Numbered from the stretch's first letter, positions 9,278 through 22,056 are shown. The stretch: DNA of 64,000 nt from Trifolium pratense (GCF_020283565.1 NC_060061.1:26263362-26327361), one strand, 5' to 3'. A program made the numbers and translations. The notes: generated by a model not told the origin, from the sequence alone.

Positions 9278-11773
9278 ATGAGTGAAAATTTGAAGGGAAA
9301 AGTCAATGCCATTGGAGAGCGTCTCAAAATCAATGGAGCTGAAATGGGTAGAAAGATGAGTGCTGGAATGAGTACTATGAGTTTCAAGATGAAAGAGTTT
9401 TTTCAAGAACCAAACCAAGCTGATAAACTTGTTGCTGATGCTACTTCTGAGTCACTTGATTACACCAATTGGGATATTATTCTTCATCTTTGTGATTTAA
9501 TTAATGCTGACAAAATTGATACTTGTGATGTTGTACGTGCCATAAAGAAAAGGGTTATGATGAAAAGTCCTAGAGGTCAGTACTTGGCTTTGGTTTTGCT
9601 TGAAATGTTGGTGAAGAATTGTGATAAGGGTTTCTTTGAGGTTGCTACTGAGAGAGTTCTTGATGAAATGGTTAAGATTGTTGATGATCCTGATCAGAGT
9701 TTTGTTGCTAGTAAGGAAAAGGCTTTGATGATGATTCGCGATTGGGGAGAGTCGACTACTGAGCTTCGGTATCTCCCTGTTTATGAAGAAACTTATAAGG
9801 TACTTTCAAAGTTTTCTAGGATTGTAGAATAAATAAAGAGAAATCAATTAAGCTAATCACTAGTTCCTAATTGTAGATTAAGAAAATCAAATCGGTTTTA
9901 ACAATTCTATATGTTATAATAAGTTAATAACAATTCCAAATCTAAATAAATCATATGTTGAAACACAAAAACACAACATATATATTGATCTAATGATCAC
10001 AGAGTTCGACTAATTGTTTCAATGTCTCCGACATTACAATAGAGTGAGTGATTGATGTGATTTTCGATTATTCAAACCTAGAGTCACATATTCCTGAATT
10101 TGTTAACAACTATGGATATTTTCTGTTGCAGAGTTTGAAATCAAGGGGCATTAGGTTCCCTGATGGTTACAATGAAAGCAAGGCTTCTGTTTCTACTCCT
10201 TCTAGCTCTGCCTCTGCACCGATGGCTGATCTCAGTCTTGAATATCTTATTGACCATGATACTCAGCCTGATCTCACTCTTGCAAAAATTATTCAGTGCG
10301 AAAATCTTGTGCCATGTTTTACATCTCAACAAACAAAGGAAGCATTTGTTGTTGCAAGAAATATCATTCACCTTCTCTCTTCTGTGTTGCACAAAGATAC
10401 TCTCAAGGTATTTTATTTTGCTTTCTTGTGCTACACTACTAACTGGTAGCATTCTTTTATGTTTCTTTATATGTGTATCTTCTCATGTTGACTTTAACAT
10501 TAACATACTTTGGACTAAAACCGGTATGTTTTATTTATTTTTCTAATCCACGGGTTATTAGGATCTTTGACGTCTAGTAGACAATTGAAAGTATCACCAC
10601 CGATGTCTTAGGCTTTTTGGATCTGCTATGAGACTAACCTTCGAGTTAGAAGCGGAACATTGATTTTTTTAAATAGGGCAGAACTGCCTCCCAAAAGACG
10701 ATTCTAGCAATCGAACTCAATTGCTTTAGTCTGCCCTGTTAATAACAACCAGTAACACTTGATATCAGTTTTTGCTTTATAATCACCAAACTATGGTTAT
10801 GTTTTTAGTCTATAAAAATATGTGATATGATATTAAACCCATCTTACAGGTTTTATGATGTTTTACTTCTAAGATGGGTTTAGTAGATTGGCATGGTAAT
10901 TCAGAATTCGCCCTGGAGGTCAGTAGAATCTGGCCAATGATTGTTCTGGGCATGATTCAAACTATGGTTAATCGCTTGCGTCGCCACTTGTTTACTTGTT
11001 AGACTTTTTGTGAGAGCTTATAGAACCAGCTTATGACATGTTCATAAGTTGTTTTAAGCATATTTTCTTAAGTTCTCTAGAATAGCTTACAAAAACAGTA
11101 TATATTTTTATCAAAATAACTCACACATACTCATTTAAGTCGCTTATCAAACATGACCCAAATCCACTTTATTTGCTTCTTATAAATTAGTTTTGGTTTG
11201 CTATCATTGAAGAATAGTCATCTATCGCAGATATCTTAGCTGCGAATTGAAGCTAAAGATATCACTAACTTTAAAATATACACACAATATACACTTTTGA
11301 TGTATGACCAAGTTATATATTTGTATATTTCCTTCGTTCTGCAGCAAGATTCGACCATCACATTACTACAACAGTGCCGTGAGTCCCAATCTACAGTCCA
11401 CAAAATCATTGAGACAGTTGGGAATAATGAAGCACTGCTTTATGAGGCCTTGAATGTAAATGATGAGATCCATAAGGTTCTCTCCAAATATGAAGAGTTG
11501 AAGAAGAAGTCTAAAGTTTCTCCGCTTGAACCAGAACTGAATACGATGATACCAGTTGCTATTGAGCCAGATGAATCCCCTCATTTTAGAGAAGAGAACT
11601 TGATTAGAAAGCCATCTTGTTCAAGAACCGGAGTTCAGGGATTGAGCCATGATGACATGATGGATGATCTTGATGAAATGATTTTTGGCAAAAAAGGCGG
11701 GGATGCATCTCAATGGGGACAAGATCCTAAGAACCAACAACAATCATCAAAATATGACTTCATTTCCTTATAA
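9278..11773 (+). CDS. TOL1: TOM1-like protein (VHS and GAT domains), ubiquitin-binding ESCRT-0-like adaptor
   Basis: Three exons, 9278-9799, 10132-10407 and 11345-11773, join in phase 0 at both junctions (donors AAG|GTACTT and AAG|GTATTT; acceptors TTGCAG and CTGCAG) and give 408 aa. The VHS domain occupies about residues 47-170, including LDYTNWDIILHLCDLINADK and SPRGQYLALVLLEMLVKNCD. The GAT region lies at about 220-310, spanning exons 2 and 3, with LLQQCRESQSTVHKIIETVG and NEALLYEALNVNDEIHKVL. TOL proteins bind ubiquitinated membrane cargo and feed it to the ESCRT pathway for vacuolar sorting in plants. The ATG at 9278 is chosen because MSENLKGKV fits the family start and the longer frame begins with GTG. 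Length and ending fit the short TOL1 class (from memory about 407 aa in Arabidopsis). The gene looks intact. Confidence 0.93.
10833..10881. repeat. Short perfect inverted repeat in TOL1-like intron 2
   Basis: TAAACCCATCTTA is followed 23 bases later by its exact reverse complement TAAGATGGGTTTA. It is probably an intronic transposon relic or chance hairpin. Confidence 0.45.
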
Positions 11774-12929
11774 GTTTCTACTACTCCAGTCTCGAATATA
11801 TAAGCAAAGATTCTTTTTTAAATTCATTGAATTACTAATTCAATGAATTTGAAAAAGAAATATTTGCGTATATTCAAGACCGGAGGGAGAACTTCAATCC
11901 ATACCTGAATACATGCATGATAGTGTGTTTGACTCTTGGACATTATGGCTTCCTACACTAAGATTCCATGTTTCATTTTTAGTCATTTTTGTTTTATTTT
12001 GGCACACTTTATGTTGGAATACATGATACTAGTACTACATATAATTTCTTGAGAAGTGCATAGTTTGGTTTTACAGTGTAGAGTATAGAGTTGAATCTCA
12101 GATATCAAAACTTCATTGCAATGAAAATAAAGGTCACAAAATTGGTTGTCTCCAAAAGGCAGGTTAACTACAAATGATAAGGAAAATAGTGCATTTTGGG
12201 GTTCACTTAATTGAAAGATTTACACTAAAGTATAATGAATTAACGCCATAATTTACTATATGCTTATCAGCCCGATAGTGAGCATCAACATCAAGTCACC
12301 TAGAGGAAGTTTGAATTTTGACTCATCATACTACATGAAATGAATAATTGTGCAATTCAGTATAAGAAATTTGTACCCTTAAAAAAATCGTTTTTATTTT
12401 ATTTAAAGGGTCTTGCTATACCTCAAAAGTTTGTTTATATAAAATTTTCAACGGGAATATAATTAGTAGGAACATTGCATTAAATATGCAAGAATCAAAA
12501 TTTGTATCTCGAATACTCTACTTATTCATCTAATGATGAAATTTTAACTGTTAGACTACTTGATTGTATGTATTATAAAATTAAGAGATATTTATAAGAT
12601 CTAACTCAACTAACAAATGCCAATATTATTAAACCGAATATTTTTATCTAAATTTAAAATTATACATGAGTTTAAATAATCATCGATCCAAAAATTACAT
12701 CCTTTGATTATTATATTATAAAAATAAAAAATATGTTAAAAAATAAAAAAACAAAATGTATTTTTTACCCATAAAAAACGAAGAGCAAAGGAGGGTAAAA
12801 CTGGAAAAGCATATCTGTGTAAGTGTAACTGTATGTATGTATGTATGTATCTTCCTTTTCTTCTTCTTCTTCTGTTATTACCGTCCCACTAAACTAAACA
12901 CAGAGAAATCAATTGATTGATCGGAAAAA
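11774..12929. other. Intergenic region between the TOL1-like and GT47 genes
   Basis: This is a 1.15-kb AT-rich spacer between two genes on the same strand. It should hold the 3'UTR of the first gene and the promoter of the second. A CTTCTTCTTCTTCTG tract at about 12858-12873 precedes the GT47 start and is typical of a plant 5' leader. No gene or clear transposon is seen. Confidence 0.5.
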
Positions 12930-15900
12930 ATGGCAGGAAAACAACAGATCTCAAGATCGAAGTCACGAATCATTCTCGTGGCACTCTCTCTAATCGGTTT
13001 CTCACTCCTTATCTTCCTCTCTTCTCTCTCTCCTCTCCGCACTCCAACCACCAATCTCCACCTCCCCACTTCCCACACTTCATTCGTCTCCTCCCTCGAA
13101 CAATTCCTCACCAAAACCCCCTCCTCACCATCTCTCCCCGACGACACTTCCACCGACGTCAACAAACTCGACGATGCCACCGTTTTCAATTCCGAAACCT
13201 ATAGACTCAATTCCGATCCGTATTACCCTCTTTCTCTTCCCCTTAGGGTTTACGTCTATAACATGCCTTCAAAATTCACATACGATTTGTTATGGCTCTT
13301 TAGAAACACTTATAGAGATACCTCTAATCTCACCTCTAATGGTAGCCCCGTTCACCGTCTCATCGAACAGGTTTTCATTCTCATTCCATTCCATTGCATT
13401 TCTTACTGATGATTAATTGTTAATTATTATTCTCTGATGATTAATTGTTTTTCTTGTGAATGTAGCATTCTATTGATTATTGGCTTTGGGCTGATCTCAT
13501 TGCTCCTGAATCCGAGAGACTGTTGAAAACTGTTGTTAGGGTTCATCGACAAGAGGATGCTGATTTGTTCTATATACCATTTTTCACCACTATAAGCTTT
13601 TTCCTCTTGGAAAAACAACAATGCAAGGCCCTTTATAGGGTGTGAGTGCTCTTCTAACAACTTAATAATATGCTTTTTTTTCTATGGTTCAGTTTGTATT
13701 AGACTCATCATGAGAGTTTCTTAATTTGCAAATACTAGTATGAATTTTCAATTACTAATAATTCACTATAATTTTATAGCTGTGTCTGTCTAGTATAGTG
13801 AAGTTAAATTAGAGAGTTTATTAAGAAAATAAGCTGCAGAAATTAATTTTATTCTTTAAAAAGCTTAGACGGCATAAGTGGTTTAGGAGAAGTTTATTGA
13901 AACTAGCTCTATTTGTTAAACTTTGCAAAGTCCTAATAGTTGTTGTTTTTGGATGTAGGAAGCTTTGAAGTGGATCACAGATCAACCTGCTTGGAAGCGC
14001 TCTGGTGGAAGGGATCACATAATGCCGGTACATCATCCGTGGTCTTTTAAATCTGTTAGGAGATACGTGAAAAAAGCAATATGGTTGTTGCCGGATATGG
14101 ATTCCACGGGAAATTGGTATTTTCCTGATTTTCAGACGAATGTGTGAATAAGATGCTTTTGTTTCATTGAGAATGGTATTTGATGATGTTTTTCAAATTT
14201 GTCTTTCAGGTACAAGCCGGGACAGGTTTATCTCGAGAAAGACCTGATTCTTCCATATGTTGCCAATGTTGATTTCTGTGATGCCAGATGTTTGTCTGAA
14301 ATAAATCCCAAGAGAAGCACACTTCTTTTCTTTCGGGGCCGGCTCAAAAGAAATGCGGTAAGCATGTTGTGAGATTCCTGATTAATTGATTGATTGAAAG
14401 GTGAAACTTTTCTATCTGCATATTAATGCTACTTGAACTCCAGACATATATATGTGCTTTTTATTAGCATTCCTGTTCAATCTCATGTTACTGTTAGAGT
14501 CACGTTTATTGGCAATTCTGAAGAATACTTGTTGACTTATATTTTTACTATTATGTAATATTTGGATATTTGGGTGGGATTGTAACCGACTAATGTCTAA
14601 TATTTGGGTTGTCTTTTCTTATAGGGGAAGTCTATTATCATGTTTTTCTCTAGTTGTCTATGTGGTATTCTCTTAATTTCTGGAAGTCTCTTATCACGTT
14701 TTGCTCTACTTGACTATGTGCTATTCTCTTAATTTCTTTGTCACATTTGTAAGTGTTATGTGGTTTAGTGGTTCTGTGTCTTTTCTATTTCAGGGAGGAA
14801 AGATACGTTCTAAACTTGTGGATCAACTAAGTGGATCTGATGGTGTAATTATAGAGGAGGGAACTTCTGGAGAGGGGGGAAAAGAAGCAGCTCAAAATGG
14901 CATGCGCAAGTAATATAAGTTCAACTCATGAATATGTGCACCCTGCTTACTTATGTAGTAGTAATTATTTGTTTGCCTTCCTCATTGTCAGGTCTATATT
15001 TTGCCTAAATCCTGCTGGTGACACTCCATCTTCTGCTAGATTATTTGATGCCATTGTTAGTGGCTGTATTCCGGTTATAGTAAGTGATGAACTGGAGCTC
15101 CCATTTGAAGGGATACTTGATTACAGAAAGGTGTGTATATGCATTTATATCAAGTAAATGATAAAATAAAAAATATTATTAAGAGATAAGGGTAAATTGC
15201 AATAAAATATTTGTGAAATTAGCTAGCCAACTTTGTAAGGTTGCAAATCAAATTTGGTGTAGACAGTTTGAGCAAGTTGCTGATTGATCATCTATGCAGA
15301 ATACAGTATGTTCATAGGAGTATATAATGGGGTAGTAATTTTAGATGCCATAATCATTATGTCAGATAGTTAATATTGAACCATTTAATATTAGATTTTC
15401 TTAGACAGCAGGGTGTTTATCAGGGATGGATCCAGAAATGTATGAGATGGGGGGCGTGAAAGATTTAATTCATACTCCCCCCCGGTCCTTTTTGAAAAAA
15501 TTACACAAACCAATGAAGCACATTGTAAATTTAAATTTAATACTCTTCTAAATTTAAATTTATTACATGTATACCCTTATTTAATTACTCTTAATTCAAC
15601 TAACTTACTTATTTTTAATATTCTCTCTCATAATAAATAAGGGCATAAGTGAAATTAAACATTTAAAATATTTGAAAATTGGTCAAAGTTTCTTATAAAA
15701 AGGACCAATTTTCAAAATGTCTAATGTTTGTCAATTAAACTAAAAATTAGTAATTTTTTTGCTGACATAAACTAAAAATTGACAGAAAAGAACAAAAATG
15801 TCTAATGTTTGTCAATTAAAGGATCAAAATTGAAGAAGCTACTGTTGTTTTTCATTGTTAAACAGTTTTTGAACTCTTCTTGGCTACTGACCTCATCAGT

Positions 15901-18583
15901 TTCATAAAACATCTGATTCTCCACCTGAATTTGCTCCTTGGGTAAAACATTATTATTTTCAGGTTCAACCGGGACATAATGGGGGCACTTTTCAACCTGT
16001 TAATTAAATAAAACACACTAGTTCTGATTTCAAAAACTTACATCCAATATAGTCAAACTTTCCAACTTGCTACCTCATCCACAGTTGAGCTATTTCTAGA
16101 AGTTGTATTTAAAGACACGGTCGAGACATAAGTGCTAAATGGATTTGGTTGAAACTTTTTTATTCTTTCGGATAACATTGCCTCCAAAACCGAAGTGTGA
16201 GCAACAAAATTTGGTTTTTCATTGGCAACATTTTTCGCTGCATCATGAATTTGGTTCAATGTAGATTGAGCCCAATTGTTTCTTCAAATTTCTCCAGGTC
16301 ATGTGCATACATATACACGGAACTCCTCGCAAAAGTCTTATCACTTGTTGGTAAGGAAAACTGTTTAACAATGAAAAACAGCAGTAGATTCTTCAATATC
16401 TTTTTCAAAGATTGGGAGCTTAATTCCCTTTTTGTCTTCCCGGTTTCTATTTTGTCCGTTCTCCTTTTTTATTACTTCATCTGAGTAGCGTTGTTGAAAA
16501 GAAAAATATACTGAGGAAGAGGTATCCTCATATGCATTAAAGTGCACAAGGACGGTAGGAAACTAAAATTCAGCAGAGAATATCCAGTTTCTCTGACTTT
16601 GTGTATTGAAAATAACAGTAACCATGAGATTGCCATGAGCGAAAGCAAAACACCAAAGAGAAACTAATAGATAGTCATATCCCCGATGTTTAAGTCCCGG
16701 TAGACAATCAACAGTGCAAGCATCCTCTCAATCAAATGCAGCAAAGAAAAGCATAGACTTTACCAGCCTATTATTACCTGAACTTAAACACCAATACAAA
16801 TTGATTTAAGGTAGGACAGACCCAGTGACTCAAAACTGCATTATCCAGTATGCTATATATGGTTAACTGATAAGTAAGAGCTTTATTTTTCATTTTCAGA
16901 GAGAAGTTGCTTATTTAACATTTTGCCAATGCAGATAGCTTTGTTTGTTTCATCCAATGACGCTCTGAAGTCAGGTTGGCTCTTCAAATATTTAAGAGAC
17001 ATTCGACCTGCTCATATAAAAGATATGCAACAAAATCTTGCCAAGGTTTGTAATCAGGGTCGTTCAGAATTTTTCTATGCTCCCGCCTCCCTATTTAATG
17101 CTGTCATATAATATTTTCTCGCCAGTTGTGCAATATCTTACTACTTTTTACCAATGTCAAGCTGGCAATATTTTGTGCCGTGTGCAAATTTTGGTTGCAA
17201 TAATTACCTTAGATATTATTCATTTGCTAAAATTGATATTCCGTGCATTGTCTTGCTTACCTGTTTGGTGTTTAATGTTTTTTCCTTTTCAGTACTCCAG
17301 GCATTTCCTGTTTTCCAGTCCAGCTCAACCTTTGGGTCCTGAAGACTTGGTTTGGAAAATGGTTTGTTACTGCTTGTTTAGTTATTTTATATTTCTGTTT
17401 TTAATACGCTTTTGACAGCTCGTTCTCATAAGGAACTTCAGCTCAGGCTTGTTCATTGAGTGTTTTCTTCCATGGTAGTTTTTATAGGTTTGGGAAGTGA
17501 AATGGAATTATCTTGTTGATGCAATGTCATTCGGTCCATGAATAGTTTATGTTTAGTTTATTCCTATGATGAAGTGGGTAAGTTTGGATTGGTGGTAAGT
17601 AATGTGATAGGACCAATGAATTAGGTACTGGATAACTTGTAATCTCAATTAATGAACAAGGCGAATTACAACAGAAAGAAAAGAAAATCTGATAGAACGA
17701 TGTCTAACATGCAACAGCCCAAGCCAAGTGGTTCCCTTCATCAGAGAAGAATTTCGTGTGACCTCACTATCTCATCTCACTAAAACAGAATTTTTGCATA
17801 CTTTCTCTTTTCCTTACTATCAACGAGGGTGATCCCGCAGAAGTATCTTGCTGTGTGAAAAAGACAAGAATAGAATGGCAATAAATAATTTATTCCATCT
17901 CATTTTGTCCAAATTAGGAGGGAATAAAAATGATATTCCATAATTTTTTCTTGTTTCCAACAAATGGAACATAACCACATTCCATTCTATTCCATCAATC
18001 CAAACATACCCTAATAGAAAGGTGAGCTTAGAATATAGCAAGGTTTGGCATTTCACTTTTACAAGCTTCATTACTTCAGTATTTGGCTTACTGTTTAGGA
18101 ATTTCGAGAATTTCAGCTTTGCATAGAAACTATAACCAAGCTTTACAATTTCTAGATATTATTAGGTAAGATTATGAATTTGAGTTGACAGAGCTAGTAG
18201 GCCAATGAGATGTGTTTGTAACCTGGGGCCCGGGCTTTCAGCATGCTGTTTACTTTGGCACAATAGATGGGTCCCCGTTGTTAGCTTAAGAATAAGTCTG
18301 TTTGCGACTCTGTTTCATATTGTTTGTGATATTTCCTAGCACCTTTTCTTTTTGGCTGGGGGTGTTAATTCTGGAGTTTGTTTAGGAGTGGTAGCAAGTA
18401 TTGTACCTTTTTATTTAACTGTGTCTTTTTCTCTACATGTCGGTCCTTTAGATGGCAGGCAAGGTGGTGAACATCAAGCTTCATACCCGAAGATCTCAAC
18501 GTGTGGTGGAAGGATCTCGAAATGTGTGCACATGTGACTGCAGGCCAGGCAACATTACTAATACTGTCCCAACAATCTCTTGA
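12930..18583 (+). CDS. GT47 exostosin-family glycosyltransferase (Golgi type II membrane protein)
   Basis: Nine exons give a continuous 495-aa protein: 12930-13370, 13466-13639, 13959-14116, 14210-14357, 14794-14909, 14992-15130, 16935-17045, 17293-17361 and 18452-18583. All junctions are GT-AG and keep frame. A signal-anchor helix lies at residues 14-33 ([20 protein letters not shown]), as expected for a Golgi lumenal transferase. The exostosin (PF03016) domain follows from [14 protein letters not shown]. It includes [41 protein letters not shown] and the nucleotide-sugar-binding type segment [20 protein letters not shown]. Relatives include plant cell-wall transferases such as putative arabinosyltransferases; the donor and acceptor sugars cannot be told from sequence. 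From memory, the Arabidopsis neighbour of TOL1 (At5g16880) is an exostosin gene (At5g16890), so the order looks conserved. Confidence 0.92.
15473..15710. mobile_element. Probable MITE in GT47 intron 6
   Basis: The segment begins with CCCCCGGTCCTTTTTGAAAA and closes near 15706 with the inverted match TTTCTTATAAAAAGGACC. This gives imperfect terminal inverted repeats around an AT-rich core. The TACTCC...GGTCC start is a common MITE signature in plant introns. The target duplication was not resolved. Confidence 0.5.
15829..16560 (-). pseudogene. Unrecognised multi-exon gene fragment inside GT47 intron 6
   Basis: On the minus strand several stretches read like protein-coding exons: 16547-16365 ([16 protein letters not shown]...), 16350-16255 ([20 protein letters not shown]), 16259-16080 ([19 protein letters not shown]) and, after an AG acceptor near 15994, about 15990-15830 ([20 protein letters not shown]). 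They are not joined into one open frame and no start is clear. The two ends carry 41-42 bp inverted arms (15829-15870 and 16357-16397) with two mismatches. This looks like a captured or transduplicated piece of a host gene on the strand opposite to GT47. I do not recognise the parent protein. Confidence 0.4.
17576..18011. mobile_element. TIR element (TTTGGATTGRTGG family) in GT47 intron 8
   Basis: The left end GGGTAAGTTTGGATTGGTGG and the inverted right end (reverse complement GGGTATGTTTGGATTGATGG) match at 18 of 20 positions. The interior has ATTCCATTCTATTCC-type words. The same terminal sequence is found in the elements at 39,511-48,002 and 48,012-48,790, so this is a dispersed family. It has no coding capacity. 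Confidence 0.65.
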
Positions 18584-19189
18584 AAGTTGAATCACGTTTT
18601 TCTTATATAAATGTAATATCTGTGGTTTTTCTCAATTATTTATTATTTTGGTCAAGTAGCCTAGTGGCTAGAAATTCCACCCTTATTATTTTGATGTAAT
18701 TGTCTTGTGGAAATTTTTTATTCTTTGGTGGGGTATTTTGTTGTACTTGAAACGAGAAAGAATTTAGTATATGTTATCTTCTGTCATATCATACATGAAT
18801 GAAAATAGAAAACAAAGATCATAGTTGCCTATTTTGTGGGAGTAACAACAAAAGAAAAAAACATAACAATCATAAATGACCATTACTAATGTGAATTTTC
18901 GATTTTTAAATGTGATTGAGGTTACCAAGGTTGGAGATTTTGTATGTGGATGTTTTCGCAAATGTGAATTTTCGATTTTTAAATGGGATTGAGGTTACCA
19001 AGATTGGAGATTTTGTATGTGGTTGTTTTCGCTTCCGCTTGAATGCTTCTCTTGTTAGTTCATGTTGGTTTTTCACTATATTGAGTTGTCTGTCTTTCAT
19101 TTCAATTTGGTCCTCAAACAGCTGAATTTTGATGCAAGAATTAACAGAATATTTTTCAATTAATATCAATCAGCACAGATTTTTTCAGT
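18584..19189. other. 3' flank of GT47 with a 73-bp tandem duplication
   Basis: The sequence starting AATGTGAATTTTCGATTTTT at 18888 is repeated at 18961 with a few mismatches (two units, to about 19033). No gene is seen. The true 3'UTR end of GT47 is not defined. Confidence 0.55.
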
Positions 19190-19351
19190 CCATATAAGGA
19201 AAATTTCAAATTTTACAATGGTTTTATGGACACTTTGGTGGAGGAGAAATCAAAAATATTGGAATGATAAGATACCAACAGTTTTTTTAGGTGCTCACGT
19301 GCGTAAGAGACTCTTTGCAAGACTGGGTGCAAATTCAAGCTAAGAAGAATA

Positions 19352-20834
19352 TGTTGGAGTAAGCCCTAAAAGCCAATCTGTTTTGATAGAATCTTCTTTT
19401 GTATCATGACTTTGATTTATATATTTAATATATATAATAAGGCATTTCTTTATTATGTTTGTTTCAAACTAATAAAGTCCCTAGAATAGTTAGTCTAATT
19501 AATGGAACATTAAGTGTGACTTAATAGTGAGACTCCATTAAATATAAAGACACTATTCTTAAAGTATCCGTAGTCAAGTTTTACTGTGATGTGGGATAAC
19601 AGTAAAACATAGAGACTATTATGTGAGTAGACTGATGACCTCATCTCACGTGTCATGGATATGAGATATCAAGTCTTCACATAGATATAAATATTAGGAG
19701 TAATATTTATATTGAATTGACCCACCATGAGAATACTACATAGTGTGGTATGAAAAATGTCATAAGTTATTCTCATAGTGATAATGGTGTATACCACCCT
19801 TCGACCTGAAACCACTATGAACCCTAGATGTGGAGTAGAGTACTTAGTTGCCGTTCAAACATTGTCCGTAACAGGATGACTATAAAGTCGGTTGATGGGT
19901 ACTCCACAAATCATGCTGAGGGACATGAGTGACCTAGATGGAATTTGCCCCTCATGCATAACAGGAGTAATATCTACGGGCCTCTTGATGGAATATGACT
20001 GATAAAATGCGTGGCCACGCCGAACTAAGTCAATATGAGATATTGAGCTTATTCGTTACTCAGTATATTCTGGGATCAAGAAATAAGATATTGAACCATA
20101 CAAGGATGACACGATCTATGCCTTGTGTTCAATATAGATATAAGGGCAAAGGGGTAATTATACACACGATCGTTATCATGGAAAGGTTTCGTCAGATCAC
20201 ATGACATTCTCGTCACTTGGGTAGCAGTGATGTGTTGCTAGATACCGCTCACTGTTTATAATATTAAATATGTGATTTAATATTATTCCCAACGTTACGA
20301 GAACCTATAGGGTCACACACAAAGGACAGATAGATGAGAGAAATAAATAAGACTTATTAGTAATTAAATAATTAAGTATGACTTATTATTTAATTAGAGA
20401 AGCGCGGCACACCGTAAAGTATGGTGCACTTAAGTAAAATACAGCACACCGTAAGGTACGGTGGATACTCAAATAAGTCTATAAAAAGAATACACTTATG
20501 TGCTGAATTTTAACCTAAGAGTTAGTCCTAAAATTTAGAAACCTAGCCGTCGCTCTCTAAACCCTGTTCTCTCTGAATCTCTGGTGGAATTGGCTAGCAC
20601 CGGTCATCGGAGAAGTTCTGTTCGTGTGGACTGAGTAGATGCATCGCTACCTTGCTTTGCTCGTGATCAGAAATAGTTTCTACTTCAAAGGTTCTGCACT
20701 TCAAGAGGTAAACACATAAACTTGTGGTTTTGTGTTCGTTGATTTGTGATTAATGGTTTAATCAAGATCCGTTCATCGGGATTGTTCCGCTAAGAGGATT
20801 AATTTTTTTGAAAAACCCCTCTTAAATCTCTTCA
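19352..20834 (+). repeat. Copia 5' LTR
   Basis: This 1483-bp LTR differs from the 3' LTR by about eight substitutions, one 4-bp indel and one T-run length difference, by eye. The small ORF inside it (19995-20204) recurs unchanged in the other LTR and is not a separate gene. Confidence 0.95.
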
Positions 20835-20835
20835 G

Positions 20836-20847
20836 TGGTATCAGAGC
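20836..20847 (+). promoter_or_regulatory. Copia primer-binding site
   Basis: TGGTATCAGAGC matches the 3' end complement of plant initiator tRNA-Met. It lies one base inside the 5' LTR, the usual place for the minus-strand primer. Confidence 0.9.
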
Positions 20848-21755
20848 TTTGGTTCTGACTAAATCATTACATTCGAATCTTATTTACGGATCACCATGTT
20901 TATATGTTGATATACGCATCGTTCGGATATATGTTTCTATGTTCTGATATATATTGATATATGCATCGCAAGTGCTACTGAATTTTTCAAGAATTGAATC
21001 GGTTACTTTAAAAATTAATGGATCGCATTAGCAGTATACTTTCACGTGATTTGTGGACAGAATATTATTTTATTTGGCTGAATGAATTAGTTGATTCAAA
21101 TGACTATACTCATGTGATTAAAATTGCCAATACGTAAGCCTTGACATTTGATAATGATCATATACGGTTTATTATTGTTCTTATGTGCAGTATATAATTA
21201 TATTGATCTGGAATGCAAATTTGATTTGTTAAGTTTGATGATATAATTATAATGTTTTGGAGTGCAAATCTGATTTGCTCTCTGAATTGAATGATTTCAA
21301 TGATATGATAATTGATTGATATTTGATATCAATAATTTATTTTATTTGAAAAGTGTTTCAAAATTCAAAAGCAAGAGAAAGGAGTTTTAATTATATTTCT
21401 ATATTTGATGATTAGAGAATCAACAAATATTTGATTCAAAATATTTGATTTTGAATTAAAAGGATCTGAATCAAATTTAGTTAATTCGGTACATTAAAGA
21501 TGATGATGAATCAAAAGGTTTGATTCTATTTTAAATGAAGTTTTAAAATTGTTACGGAAATTAGATAATTCAAAATGGTTTGAATCTATAAATTTCCAAT
21601 TATGCATATATGATGCATTTAATCGCCAACTAATTGTACCTAAATTACGCATCAAGAGAGTCTTGATTTTAGCAAACAGTTTTGTCTTAATCCATAAGAT
21701 CGTTATGTGCAAGATATTCCCTTTTTCTAAATTGGGTTAAAAATGAATTATTTAA

Positions 21756-21946
21756 GGAAAATGCTAAACAGTGCCCCCGGGGCACTAGTTAAGGATACAA
21801 ATATATAAGTTTTATCTCGTAAATTGTGCATTCAATGTTTTAATGATGTGAAAAGTTATTCTCTCTCATCATTAACTTTATCATTTGTTTCCTTTTTTAG
21901 TATGCTTAACTAGTGCCCCAGGGGCACTGTTTAGCATGACCCTAAT
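21756..21946. mobile_element. MITE with 33-bp GC-rich terminal inverted repeats, inside copia
   Basis: Inverted repeats run from ATGCTAAACAGTGCCCCC (starting 21761) and its mirror ending at 21937, 33 bp each with one mismatch. Each arm itself contains a near-palindrome, AGTGCCCCNGGGGCACT. A 9-bp direct repeat ATTATTTAA lies at 21747-21755 and 21947-21955 and is the likely target duplication, which would suggest a Mutator-like origin. There is no coding capacity. Confidence 0.75.
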
Positions 21947-22056
21947 ATTATTTAATTAAGATTTTTTTTTATAATAAAGAGTTAATATTATTATTTATTA
22001 TTAAATATATGGTATGCGGTTATGACCTTAGAATTTTACGTTTATTTATTTGGTTA

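Noticed and set aside
10048..10449. Extended exon 2 of the TOL1-like gene starting at 10,048
   Set aside because: The stretch before 10,132 is intron sequence. The TTGCAG acceptor at 10,126-10,131 gives the family-conserved junction into SLKSRGIRFP.
12878..13189. Minus-strand 103-codon ORF over GT47 exon 1
   Set aside because: It is a shadow of the GT47 first exon, which has the membrane anchor and family motifs.
19995..20204. 69-codon ORF repeated exactly at 26,488-26,697
   Set aside because: Both lie in the copia LTRs at the same internal position. Duplication is explained by the LTR pair, and no protein signature is present.
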